Positions 8,476 through 15,885 of a stretch of DNA of 43,623 nt are shown here, in pieces. The stretch is taken from NCBI GenBank assembly GCA_947459875.1, contig CANHFG010000001.1, positions 1-43,623 on the forward strand. The letters run 5' to 3'. The stretch is from Ignavibacteria bacterium (GTDB lineage: Bacteria > Bacteroidota > Ignavibacteria > Kapaibacteriales > Kapaibacteriaceae). The notes beneath the pieces are model-generated. The model was not told the origin of the DNA. It saw only the letters and a program-made list of their open reading frames with translations, and ran no database searches. The position numbers and the translations under genes are program-made. Position 1 is the stretch's first letter. Each line of letters starts with the position of its first letter.

Positions 8476-10017
8476 TTACTGACCGAGGCTGGATTTGTCT
8501 GCGTCGCGCAGCAAATCACCGAGGGTGACGCCCGGAGATGGCGGTGCAGGCTCGTGACGCGGCTGTGGACGCTCACGGTCGCGGTCACGGTCATTATCAC
8601 GCTGACGTCCGCCGCCCTGCCAGTCATTTGACTGCTGTCCAGCAACCGAGCCATCTTCGTTGCGCATTGCAAGAATGAGGCTCGCGTTTTCTGGGCTGAG
8701 GTCGACCACGACGCAGGCCAGCGTGTCGCCCACGCTGAGCGTGGTCTTGCCACCGCGAGCTCCGGCCATCTTTGAGCGTGGCATGAAGCCATCGAATGTG
8801 TCGCGCACACGAATAACAGCCCCCTGCGTGCTTACGCTTTGCACGGTGCCTTCGACGTCGCTGCCCGAGGGGAGTTCAGTCGAAAGCGTCAGCCATGGAT
8901 TTGGCTGTGTCTGCTTGTAACCCAGAGCGAGCTGGTGCTTTTGTTCGTCGGCGGAAAGGACTTCAACGTCTATCGTCTGGCCTACAGAGACCACTTCTGA
9001 CGGGTGCTTGACGCGGCGCGTCCAGCTCAGCTCGCTGATACGCAGCAAGCCTTCGATCTTCGGGCTGACCTGGACGTAGGCGCCAAAATCAGTGATGCGC
9101 TGAACCGTACCCTGGATGCGCTTGCCGGCCGGATAGGCCTGTTCGACGCCCACCCATGGATCGGCTTCGTGCTCCTTGTGTGAGAGGGCGATTTTCTTCT
9201 TCTCGCGGTCGATCTCGACGATCGTCACCTTCAGCTTGTCGCCCTTGCGCACAACGTCCGATGGGCTTGTCACGCGCGAGCGCGACATCCGTGAGACGTG
9301 CAGCAGGCCTTCGACTCCGCCGATGTTGACAAACGCGCCAAATGCCGTCACCGACGATACCACACCATCGACCACGGCGCCAACGACGACCGTGTTCCAG
9401 AGTTCGTCGAGGAGGATCTCGCGTCGGGAGACCACTGCTGACTTGTGACCGGCATCATCCGATTGCAACTCGTGCACCTTCACGCGCACGGTCTGACCAA
9501 CCAGCTGTTGCAGCTCATCATCCGACACGTTCTTGCGAAGACCAACCTGCGAGGCAGGAAGGAACACGCGCAGTCCCTGGAAGACGCCACGCAAACCACC
9601 CTTGACGCGCTCACCAATGGTGATCTCGAAGATCCCCGCTGCTTGCTTGAACCCCTCAAGCGCCGCAAAAGCCTCATCACGCTGCTTGCGCTCTTCTTCC
9701 TTGCGCTTGCGTTCTTCTTCACGCTTGCGGGCCTGCTCTTCACGCTCCTCAGCGCTCATGGCCGGTGCTGCTTCAGCCGGAGCTTCAGCCGGAGCTTCAG
9801 CCGGAGCTTCAGCCGGAGCTTCAGCCGGAGCTTCAGCCGGAGCTTCTGGAGCTGGTTCCGGCTGCACGTCGACAGCGGGCTCGGCAGCAACCAATTCGTC
9901 TGGTGCTTCTGGTGTAGCTTCCGTTGCCTCAGGGGCAGCGGCTGTTGGTTCTTGGGCGGACTCGCCTGCGGTCAGATCGGTGTTTTCGGCACCGTCAATT
10001 GGCTGTTCGGACATCAT
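8476..10017 (-). CDS. rpsA: 30S ribosomal protein S1, four S1 domains
   Basis: An RNA-binding protein that helps load mRNA on the 30S subunit. The 513-residue sequence has four S1 (OB-fold) domains at about 126-191, 209-272, 289-357 and 375-443; E. coli S1 has six. The second and third are the best conserved (GVVSSVTAFGAFVNIGGVEG; GTVQRITDFGAYVQVSPKIEG, cited in part). Ahead of them lies an unusual 120-residue extension. It consists of an acidic Ala/Pro/Glu segment with tandem PAEA repeats, then a highly charged Arg/Glu/Lys helix (about 90-117). The tail is rich in Arg and Asp (NDRDRDRERP). Two adjacent ATG codons are possible starts. The gene is divergent from rpsF and ends in a strong terminator, so it is probably monocistronic. 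Confidence 0.95.
   Translation of the reverse strand: MMSEQPIDGAENTDLTAGESAQEPTAAAPEATEATPEAPDELVAAEPAVDVQPEPAPEAPAEAPAEAPAEAPAEAPAEAPAEAAPAMSAEEREEQARKREEERKRKEEERKQRDEAFAALEGFKQAAGIFEITIGERVKGGLRGVFQGLRVFLPASQVGLRKNVSDDELQQLVGQTVRVKVHELQSDDAGHKSAVVSRREILLDELWNTVVVGAVVDGVVSSVTAFGAFVNIGGVEGLLHVSRMSRSRVTSPSDVVRKGDKLKVTIVEIDREKKKIALSHKEHEADPWVGVEQAYPAGKRIQGTVQRITDFGAYVQVSPKIEGLLRISELSWTRRVKHPSEVVSVGQTIDVEVLSADEQKHQLALGYKQTQPNPWLTLSTELPSGSDVEGTVQSVSTQGAVIRVRDTFDGFMPRSKMAGARGGKTTLSVGDTLACVVVDLSPENASLILAMRNEDGSVAGQQSNDWQGGGRQRDNDRDRDRERPQPRHEPAPPSPGVTLGDLLRDADKSSLGQ
9769..9840 (-). repeat. 12-bp in-frame tandem repeat inside rpsA
   Basis: Five perfect copies of AGCTTCAGCCGG (9781-9840), preceded by one imperfect copy. 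They encode the PAEA repeat of the S1 N-terminal extension. A period of 12 keeps the reading frame, so copy number can change without breaking the gene. Confidence 0.92.
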
Positions 10018-10171
10018 TGCACGACAAAAGTGGAAGGGAGATTCAACATCTACTGCTCGCCATGTGGCGATCGCTGTCCCCCGTTACAAGGGGGCCGTAA
10101 AGATACGGCAAATTGGTATTGTCCTGTGAATATCGAAGGCCTCACGGCAACCATTACCGTAGCGTTACATC

Positions 10172-10195
10172 AGGGGGCGGAATGGCTCGCCCCCT
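10172..10195. repeat. Inverted repeat AGGGGGC-N10-GCCCCCT (copy 1)
   Basis: Perfect 7-bp arms separated by 10 nt; the stem can extend by one G-C pair. It sits upstream of the rpsF promoter candidate. No T tract follows on the plus strand, so it is not a typical terminator. It has the same arms and spacing as the copies at 14325 and 43533. Confidence 0.9.
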
Positions 10196-10223
10196 TCACA
10201 ATGGAAAAACTTGGGCTTGGCAG

Positions 10224-10255
10224 TTTGGGAAAACCGACCTCGTGCCGTAGGTTTG
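10224..10255 (+). promoter_or_regulatory. rpsF promoter, TTTG-N20-TAGGTTTG
   Basis: A -33-like TTTG (10224-10227) and an exact TAnnTTTG -7 element (10248-10255) are separated by 20 bp, close to the spacing of Bacteroidota primary promoters. The expected transcript would have a leader of about 70 nt before rpsF. Confidence 0.65.
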
Positions 10256-10334
10256 CAGGCTCTGACGAAAACAATTCACCCCTGTCGACGGTCTGGACGC
10301 CGACGACTGCACATCGCAACCACAGGAGTTCCAC

Positions 10335-10721
10335 ATGAGCGATCGTCGCTTGTACGAGGCCACATACATTGTCAATGCCGTTCTGGAAGACAATGACGTT
10401 GAGGCCGTAATCGCCCGCACCACAGCCTTCCTCGAAGAGCACGGTTCGACGATCGTTGAGCTAAACAAGATGGGGCGTCGCCGCTTGGCATACCCGATCA
10501 ACAAGAAGTTCAACGGCTACTACGTGTACGCAGCATTCGAGTCGGCGCCTTCGACCCTTCCACTGCTGGAGAAGTTCTTCTTCCTTGAAGATCAGGTCAT
10601 CCGCCACCTCACCGTTCAGCTTGATCCAAAGCTCCGCGAGTTCCGCAAGGTTCGCGCTGAAGCCCAGGCTGCCCGTGCTGCTGCCATGGCTGAAGCTGCC
10701 AAGACCGGTGCCACCATCTAA
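10335..10721 (+). CDS. rpsF: 30S ribosomal protein S6
   Basis: A 128-residue S6 that binds the central domain of 16S rRNA together with S18. The family core is clear: YEATYIVNAVL near the start, GRRRLAYPINKKFNGYYV at about 47-64, and a central block that includes the sequence LEKFFFLEDQVIRHLTVQLD. The C terminus is an Ala-rich extension of about 30 residues. An AGGAG ribosome binding site lies 6 nt before the ATG. It is followed 61 nt later by rplI. The usual rpsR gene (and ssb) between them is absent here. Confidence 0.97.
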   Translation: MSDRRLYEATYIVNAVLEDNDVEAVIARTTAFLEEHGSTIVELNKMGRRRLAYPINKKFNGYYVYAAFESAPSTLPLLEKFFFLEDQVIRHLTVQLDPKLREFRKVRAEAQAARAAAMAEAAKTGATI

Positions 10722-10782
10722 GACCCTTTTCCAGAGACCAAACCTTGTGGCGCAGAGCGCCCTCTGAATTGAAGGAACCGAC

Positions 10783-11229
10783 ATGAAAATCATTCTTCGA
10801 CAAGACGTAGAGAACCTTGGCAACATCGGCGAGATCGTGACCGTCAAGGCAGGCTTTGCCCGCAACTACCTGATCCCGAATCAGCTGGCGTATTTCGCCA
10901 CGGACGGTGCCATCCGTGCACTGGAGACAGAGAAAAAGCAGTACGAAGCGCGCATGGCCAAGGTCCGCCAGGAATCTGAGGCAACAGCAGCGCAGCTGTC
11001 CGAGCTGCAGATCACGATCTCCATGCCTGTTGGCGAAGAGGGCCGTCTCTTCGGTTCGGTCACCGCACCGATGATCGCCCAGGAACTTGAGCTTCGTGGC
11101 TTCCGCGTCGACAAGCGCAACATCACCATCGACGAGCCGATCAAGACGCTTGGCATCTTCGATGTGAAGGTCAAGCTCATGACCGATGTCGTGGCACCGC
11201 TCAAGGTTTGGGTCATCGCCCAAGACTAA
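10783..11229 (+). CDS. rplI: 50S ribosomal protein L9
   Basis: A 148-residue L9 of normal length. The N-terminal domain has the family signature GNIGEIVTVKAGFARNYLIP (about 13-32). A long connecting helix (about 42-77) leads to the C-terminal rRNA-binding domain with GRLFGSVT. An AAGGAA ribosome binding site precedes the ATG. The 61-nt spacer after rpsF contains a small GGCGC-AGA-GCGCC hairpin (10749-10761). An intrinsic terminator lies 26 nt after the stop, which makes rpsF-rplI a two-gene transcription unit. Confidence 0.97.
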   Translation: MKIILRQDVENLGNIGEIVTVKAGFARNYLIPNQLAYFATDGAIRALETEKKQYEARMAKVRQESEATAAQLSELQITISMPVGEEGRLFGSVTAPMIAQELELRGFRVDKRNITIDEPIKTLGIFDVKVKLMTDVVAPLKVWVIAQD

Positions 11230-11255
11230 CACCGAATCCATTGCAGATCAAACAA

Positions 11256-11286
11256 GGCCTGTCCGAACTATCGGACGGGCTTTTTC
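11256..11286 (+). terminator. Intrinsic terminator after rplI
   Basis: A 10-bp stem (GCCTGTCCGA with TCGGACGGGC, one G-U pair) with a 4-nt loop, followed by TTTTTCGTTT. It ends only 12 nt before the next start codon, so the epimerase-like gene either relies on readthrough or has a promoter inside this area. Confidence 0.9.
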
Positions 11287-11298
11287 GTTTACGGGCCC

Positions 11299-12177
11299 AT
11301 GAGCAACATCCTTATCGTCGGTGGTTCGGGCTTTCTAGGCCGCCGTATCGCCTCTGCCGCCATCGAGCGCGGTCATTCCGTTACCGTAGTTTCCCGGGGT
11401 CGACCATCGATTGCAGGATGCAGTGTCGTCGGGTATGACGCACTGGAAACGGCCGTGCAATCGGTTGACGTGGTCATCAACCTTGCCGGCGAAAATGTTG
11501 GTGCACGCCGATGGAGCGCCCGCGTTCGCCAGGCGATCCTGTCGAGTCGGGTGGACATAACCAAGCGCATTGCCGAGGCCATTCGGCGATCACCCTCCAA
11601 GCCTGCGCTCATCAACGCTTCTGCCGTCGGTTTTTATGGCGACACCTACGTGCCATCGAACGAGGGCATGGGCGCTGGTCAGACGTTTCTTGCCGACGTG
11701 ACGCGTCAGTGGGAAGATGCGGCCATGAGCGCCAGCGACGTCGCGCGCGTGGTGTGTCTGCGCATTGGTGTTGTGCTCGATCCTCACGACGGGGCACTAG
11801 CAAAGCTGCTCCTACCGATGCGGCTCTTTGTAGGGGGCGTACTCGGCAGCGGACGTCAGATGCTCCCGTGGGTACACCGCGACGACGTGGTAGAGGCCTT
11901 CCTTTGGGCGGCAACAGAGCCCACGGCTGCTGGATCCTATAACGTTGTGTCGCCCCATTGTGTGAGCATGCGCGAGTTCACCAAGACGCTTGGAGCCTGC
12001 ATCGGGCGTCCTACGTTGTTCCCCGTACCCGGAGGGCTTCTGCGGCTGCTTCTCGGCAAGCAGGCCGACGTGGTTCTTCACAGCCATTACATCGTTCCTA
12101 TGCGGCTTCCTGGTACATCCTTCCGCTTCCGGTATCCGCATCTGAAGGGGGCGCTAGAGAACCTCCTTGGCAGGTAA
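11299..12177 (+). CDS. TIGR01777-type NAD-dependent epimerase-like protein
   Basis: A 292-residue member of the extended SDR family that includes YfcH and SDR39U1. The NAD(P)-binding GGSGFLGRRI lies at residues 7-16. The family block VINLAGENVGARRW follows at about 57-70, with the ASAVGFYGD active-site segment near 107-115. The DUF1731-type C terminus ends in PHLKGALENLLG. The substrate of this family is not established. It lies just after the rplI terminator and 116 nt before the E2 gene, with no obvious functional link to either neighbour. Confidence 0.9.
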   Translation: MSNILIVGGSGFLGRRIASAAIERGHSVTVVSRGRPSIAGCSVVGYDALETAVQSVDVVINLAGENVGARRWSARVRQAILSSRVDITKRIAEAIRRSPSKPALINASAVGFYGDTYVPSNEGMGAGQTFLADVTRQWEDAAMSASDVARVVCLRIGVVLDPHDGALAKLLLPMRLFVGGVLGSGRQMLPWVHRDDVVEAFLWAATEPTAAGSYNVVSPHCVSMREFTKTLGACIGRPTLFPVPGGLLRLLLGKQADVVLHSHYIVPMRLPGTSFRFRYPHLKGALENLLGR

Positions 12178-12230
12178 GCAACGGACGCACCTGCTTAACG
12201 TCGGGTTCACGTCGGGTCAGATGAATTGGT

Positions 12231-12238
12231 TAGTTTTG
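12231..12238 (+). promoter_or_regulatory. -7 element TAGTTTTG before the E2 gene
   Basis: An exact TAnnTTTG match 55 nt before the E2 start codon. No convincing -33 element is visible. It predicts a leader of about 50 nt. Confidence 0.5.
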
Positions 12239-12293
12239 TGGCCCAAGAACCGAATAAAAACAGCTGAACGAACATTACGCCAAGGTCGAATCC

Positions 12294-14021
12294 ATGAGCA
12301 TTGAAGTCGTGATGCCCAAAATGGGCGAGTCCATCCAGGAAGGCAAGATCCTCCGCTGGGTCAAGAACGTTGGTGACAAGGTCGAGCGCGACGAAGTCAT
12401 CCTCGAGATCTCCACGGATAAGGTCGACACTGAAGTGCCGTCACCGGCCGCAGGTGTGATCAGTCAGATCCTCTTTCAGGAAGGGGACACCGTGGAGGTT
12501 GGCAAGGTGATCTGCATTCTCGGCGACAGCGTGGGCGCTTCTGCTCCTGCTCCGGTCGCTGCAGCACCAGCGCCTGCTCCTGCCGCTCCGGCACCTGCTC
12601 CCGCGGCCGCTCCGGCTCCTGCTCCAGCAGCCGCTCCGGCCCCGGCACCTGTCTCAGGCGGCGCGACGGTAGACGTCGTGATGCCGAAGATGGGCGAGTC
12701 GATCCAGGAGGGCAAGGTCCTTCGCTGGGTCAAGAAGCCCGGCGACAAGGTCGAGCGCGACGAAGTGCTTCTGGAGATCTCCACCGACAAGGTCGACACG
12801 GAAGTTCCATCGCCATCGGCTGGAACGCTCCTGGAAGTCCTGGCCGCCGAGGGTGATGTGGTTGAAGTTGGCAAGGTGATCGCTCGTCTTTCGAGCGGTG
12901 CGGCCGCTGCGGCAAGCGCACCGGCACCGGCCCCATCCGTCGCAGCACCGGCACCGGTTGCTGCTGCTCCGGTGCCAGCTTCTGTGCCAGCCCCAGCCCC
13001 AGCTCCGGCAAACGGCGTAGTGAACATCGCCGCCGCCGCCACGTCGAGTGTGCCGCGTCAGAGCGGCTCGCGGTTCTACTCGCCCCTTGTTCGCAGCATA
13101 GCCGCTGTCGAAGGTGTCACGGTACAGGAACTCGACAGCATCTCGGGATCTGGTATTGAAGGACGCGTAACCAAGGCAGACATCATGGGCTACCTGGCAC
13201 GCCGCACGCCGGGCGCAGCTCCCGCCGTGGCCCCGGCGCCCGCGTCAGCTCCGTCGGCAGCACCGGTGGCTGTGGACGCATTCCCGACGTTGAATATCCC
13301 AGCCGGCGCCGACACAGAGATCATCCCGATGGACCGCGTTCGCCAGCTGATCGCCGAGCACATGGTCCGCTCAAAGCACACCTCCCCACACGTTACTTCC
13401 ATCGCAGAGGCAGATGTGACGGGCATCGTGAAGCTGCGTGACAAAATGAAGGACGCTTTCGGTGCGCGCGAAGGATTCAAGTTGACGTACAATCCGTTCT
13501 TCGGCTATGCTGTCTGCGAAGGCGTCAAGGCCTTTCCGCGCATCAATGTGAGCGTCGACGGGAAGAACATCATTCAGCACCGCCGCGTCAACCTCGGGAT
13601 GGCCACGGCCCTGCCCGACGGAAACCTGATCGTGCCGGTGATCAAGGGTGCTGAGAACCTGAACGTTACGGGCGTTGCCCGCATGATGAATGACCTGGCC
13701 AATAAGGCTCGGACGAAGAAGCTTACCCCGGACGACATCGCCGGTGGCACGATCACGGTGACGAACGTAGGCTCTTTTGGGTCGCTCTTCGGCACGCCGG
13801 TTATCAACCAGCCACAGACGGCCATCGTGGGCATCGGCGCGATCCAGAAGCGCCCGGTCGTGCGCGAGCTTGATGGCGAAGACGTGGTCGTCGTGCGCAG
13901 CATGGTGTACCTGTCGATCACCTACGATCACCGCGTTATCGACGGTGCACTGGCCACGCAAGCACTCGCCGCAATGGTCCGCGCTCTTGAGAGCATCAAC
14001 GAGGGTAATACGGCGCTCTAG
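12294..14021 (+). CDS. 2-oxoacid dehydrogenase E2, dihydrolipoyl acyltransferase
   Basis: The acyl-transferring core subunit of a pyruvate, 2-oxoglutarate or branched-chain 2-oxoacid dehydrogenase complex. The 575-residue protein has two lipoyl domains (1-78 and about 125-203), each with the lipoylation site STDKVDTE; K43 is the first target lysine. Long Ala/Pro linkers follow each. A peripheral subunit-binding domain lies at about 258-303 (SPLVRSIA to IEGRVTKADIMGYL). The catalytic domain ends with the HRVIDG motif expected for the active-site histidine. The two lipoyl domains are nearly identical even at DNA level, which points to a recent internal duplication. No E1 or E3 gene is nearby, so the substrate stays open. 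An octamer array starts on the base after the TAG stop. Confidence 0.93.
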   Translation: MSIEVVMPKMGESIQEGKILRWVKNVGDKVERDEVILEISTDKVDTEVPSPAAGVISQILFQEGDTVEVGKVICILGDSVGASAPAPVAAAPAPAPAAPAPAPAAAPAPAPAAAPAPAPVSGGATVDVVMPKMGESIQEGKVLRWVKKPGDKVERDEVLLEISTDKVDTEVPSPSAGTLLEVLAAEGDVVEVGKVIARLSSGAAAAASAPAPAPSVAAPAPVAAAPVPASVPAPAPAPANGVVNIAAAATSSVPRQSGSRFYSPLVRSIAAVEGVTVQELDSISGSGIEGRVTKADIMGYLARRTPGAAPAVAPAPASAPSAAPVAVDAFPTLNIPAGADTEIIPMDRVRQLIAEHMVRSKHTSPHVTSIAEADVTGIVKLRDKMKDAFGAREGFKLTYNPFFGYAVCEGVKAFPRINVSVDGKNIIQHRRVNLGMATALPDGNLIVPVIKGAENLNVTGVARMMNDLANKARTKKLTPDDIAGGTITVTNVGSFGSLFGTPVINQPQTAIVGIGAIQKRPVVRELDGEDVVVVRSMVYLSITYDHRVIDGALATQALAAMVRALESINEGNTAL

Positions 14022-14141
14022 AATTACGGAATTACGGAATTACGGAAGTACGGAAGTACGGAAGTACGGAAGTACGGAAGTACGGAAGTACGGAAGTACG
14101 GAAGTACGGAAGTACGGAAGTACGGAAGTACGGAAGTACGG
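14022..14141 (+). repeat. Octamer tandem array, 15 copies
   Basis: Three copies of AATTACGG followed by twelve of AAGTACGG, starting on the first base after the E2 stop codon. The unit, copy number (15), length (120 bp) and sense orientation relative to the upstream gene match the array at 88-207. No stop codon occurs in any frame of the repeat, so it would read as an 8-residue peptide repeat if the stop were bypassed. I see no evidence that it is translated. Confidence 0.95.
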
Positions 14142-14170
14142 GAAAATGGAATGACCGATTACCAGGTGTG

Positions 14171-14638
14171 TCATCGGTCATTGTCCCGCTCCAACATCAC
14201 CGTCACCGGACCATCGTTGACGAGGTGAACCTGCATCATGGCACCAAAGACCCCGGTGGCGATCGTCACGGGGGTTTTTTCTTGAATGATGCGATCCTGC
14301 ATGGTCTTGACAAGTGCGTCGAAGAGGGGGCGTGCCACATCGCCCCCTGCTGCGCGGATAAACGACGGACGGGTACCTTTTGACAGGTCACCGTAGAGGG
14401 TGAACTGTGAAACAAGCAGGACGCCGCCGCCGACGTCGCTGATCGAGCGGTTCATCTTCCCCTCGGCATCGGGAAAGACTCTTAATGACAGGATCTTCTC
14501 GGCGATCCAGCGACATTGCTCTACCGTGTCTGTGTGGGTGATGCCGATAAGTGCTACCAGACCCGTGCCGATGGAGCCGACGGTTGTTTCGTCGACGCTG
14601 ACATGTGCCGAGGTGACACGTTGGATAAGTGCGCGCAT
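14171..14638 (-). CDS. dtd: D-aminoacyl-tRNA deacylase
   Basis: Removes D-amino acids (and mischarged glycine) from tRNA, a proofreading step in translation. The 155-residue protein matches the DTD family over its full length. The two signature motifs are present: SQFTLYGD (about 77-84) and NDGPVT (about 140-145), which form the cross-subunit active site of the homodimer. The gene stands alone. It converges on the E2 gene through the octamer array and diverges from the DUF4920 gene. It carries an inverted AGGGGGC repeat within its coding sequence at 14325-14348. Confidence 0.96.
   Translation of the reverse strand: MRALIQRVTSAHVSVDETTVGSIGTGLVALIGITHTDTVEQCRWIAEKILSLRVFPDAEGKMNRSISDVGGGVLLVSQFTLYGDLSKGTRPSFIRAAGGDVARPLFDALVKTMQDRIIQEKTPVTIATGVFGAMMQVHLVNDGPVTVMLERDNDR
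14325..14348. repeat. Inverted repeat AGGGGGC-N10-GCCCCCT (copy 2)
   Basis: Perfect 7-bp arms with a 10-nt spacer, inside dtd, where the minus strand encodes GGDVARPL. It has the same arms and spacing as the copies at 10172 and 43533. Confidence 0.9.
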
Positions 14639-14729
14639 GATGCCGGAGATGTTGTTCGAAACCTTTATCCGAAATTAGCGGTCGAAACCCGGCACGTCAT
14701 CACGTCAATAACGGAGGAGCACATCAATC

Positions 14730-15206
14730 ATGCGAGTTATCCTGAGCATCATCGCGCTGGTTGCCATTGTCGGCAGCGCTATCCCGGCATCAGCGCAGGG
14801 GACCGATAAGCCCCGTTCTGCGGTCAGAGGTATCAGTTATGGGGCAGGCGTTAGCGCCGGAGAGCGCCTCACGCTGGATGCGGCCATGAAGGCAAAGTCG
14901 TTCGGCAAGAGTATCCGCGTGACCGGCACTGTGACCGAGGTTTGCAAGGTCAAGGGCTGCTGGATGATGCTGCGCGATGCCTCCAGTCTTGTGCGCGTGA
15001 CGTTCAAGGACTACGGCTTTTTCATGCCCATGGACCTTGTCGGTAAGACGGTCGCTCTCGAAGGCGTACTGTCGGTGGAGACGCTCACCGAGGCCGAGGC
15101 TCGACATTACGCTGAAGATGCCGGAAAGTCCAAGAAGGAGATCGCCAAGATCGTGGGCGACAAAAACGAATACTCATTTGAAGCAACAGGAGTTGTGGTC
15201 CTATGA
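14730..15206 (+). CDS. DUF4920-like periplasmic protein
   Basis: A 158-residue exported protein with a signal peptide cleaved near ASAQG (residue 23). The mature part resembles the DUF4920 family, a small OB-fold-like domain. The segment GTVTEVCKVKGCWMML holds a C-x4-C pair (about 72-77), and VRVTFKDYGFFMP follows. Paired cysteines in a secreted domain could bind metal or form a disulfide, but the function is not known. A GGAGGAG ribosome binding site lies 10 nt before the ATG. The stop overlaps the start of the next gene by 4 nt. Confidence 0.85.
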   Translation: MRVILSIIALVAIVGSAIPASAQGTDKPRSAVRGISYGAGVSAGERLTLDAAMKAKSFGKSIRVTGTVTEVCKVKGCWMMLRDASSLVRVTFKDYGFFMPMDLVGKTVALEGVLSVETLTEAEARHYAEDAGKSKKEIAKIVGDKNEYSFEATGVVVL

Positions 15207-15877
15207 TCTTCACCATTGAACATGCCCCAGTGTATGCCTCTCTGCGCGTTAACCTCGATCAGGGAGAGCGTTTCCGCGCTGAGCCCGGCGCACTGCTGTC
15301 GATGACGCCATCGATCGAACTCGAGTCGGCCATGGCCGGAAAAGGGTTCCTCGGATCGATCAAGGCCGCCGTTGGCGGCGAGTCGATCTTCGCCTCGATC
15401 TACACAGCCGTCCATGGTGCTGGAGAACTGATCCTTGCGCCGAGTCAGCCCGGAGATATTGCGCGTATCGACCTGGAGAATCAGACCCTGCTCGCCTTTG
15501 GCGGTGCCTACCTTGCCGGTGCGGCAGACCTTCAGCTGAGTGCCCGCGGGTCTCTTAAATCCATGATCGCCGGCTCGGACCTCTTCCTGTCGGTGATCTC
15601 CGGCAGCGGCCCAGTGTTTTTGAGCAGCTTCGGAGCATTTTACAGCCGGACTCTCGGCGTGGGCGAGCCGTATGTGGTTGATACCGGTCACATTGTGGCC
15701 TTTACCGACGGCATGCACTACTCGATCAAGACCGCTTCGCGCGGGCTTTTCAGTTCAGTCGCCACCGGTGAGGGACTGGTCTGCATGTTCACGGGTCCGG
15801 GCACAATCTGGATGCAGTCCCGCAACGTGCGTGCCTTTGCCAACTCCATCGTGCCTTTCCTGCCCACAGGCGGCTGA
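15203..15877 (+). CDS. TIGR00266/AIM24 family protein
   Basis: A 224-residue member of the AIM24 (TIGR00266) family of beta-barrel-like trimeric proteins, with the features GALLSMTPSIELES near residues 30-43 and LVCMFTGPGTIWMQSRN near the C terminus. Bacterial members have no settled function; the yeast homologue acts in mitochondria. It has no signal peptide, so it is probably cytoplasmic. It overlaps the DUF4920 gene as ATGA, which suggests co-translation. Only 8 nt separate its stop from the convergent M1 peptidase stop, and no terminator is visible between them. Confidence 0.88.
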   Translation: MIFTIEHAPVYASLRVNLDQGERFRAEPGALLSMTPSIELESAMAGKGFLGSIKAAVGGESIFASIYTAVHGAGELILAPSQPGDIARIDLENQTLLAFGGAYLAGAADLQLSARGSLKSMIAGSDLFLSVISGSGPVFLSSFGAFYSRTLGVGEPYVVDTGHIVAFTDGMHYSIKTASRGLFSSVATGEGLVCMFTGPGTIWMQSRNVRAFANSIVPFLPTGG

Positions 15878-15885
15878 ACAGCCCC

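Larger units (their letters stand above)
10018..10334. other. Intergenic region between divergent rpsA and rpsF
   Basis: This 317-bp stretch has no gene I can support. It holds the rpsF promoter candidate (10224-10255), an inverted AGGGGGC repeat (10172-10195) and another AGGGGGC at 10089. A weak minus-strand near match to the -7 element, TATCTTTA (about 10098-10105), could serve rpsA. I cannot recognise the S6:S18 leader motif with confidence. Confidence 0.7.

Noticed and set aside
9445-10338. 297-residue open frame with SFSR repeats
   Set aside because: It is the antisense reading of rpsA; the repeat is just the 12-bp PAEA-coding tract seen from the other strand.
11299-12177. Epimerase-like gene as part of a ribosomal or sugar operon
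   Set aside because: A strong terminator separates it from rplI and it lies 8 kb from the sugar locus, so I see no link.
13777-14154. Peptide with KYGSTEVR repeats read through the octamer array
   Set aside because: It starts out of frame inside the E2 gene. A stop-free 8-bp repeat gives an 8-residue repeat in any frame, so this is a by-product of the array.
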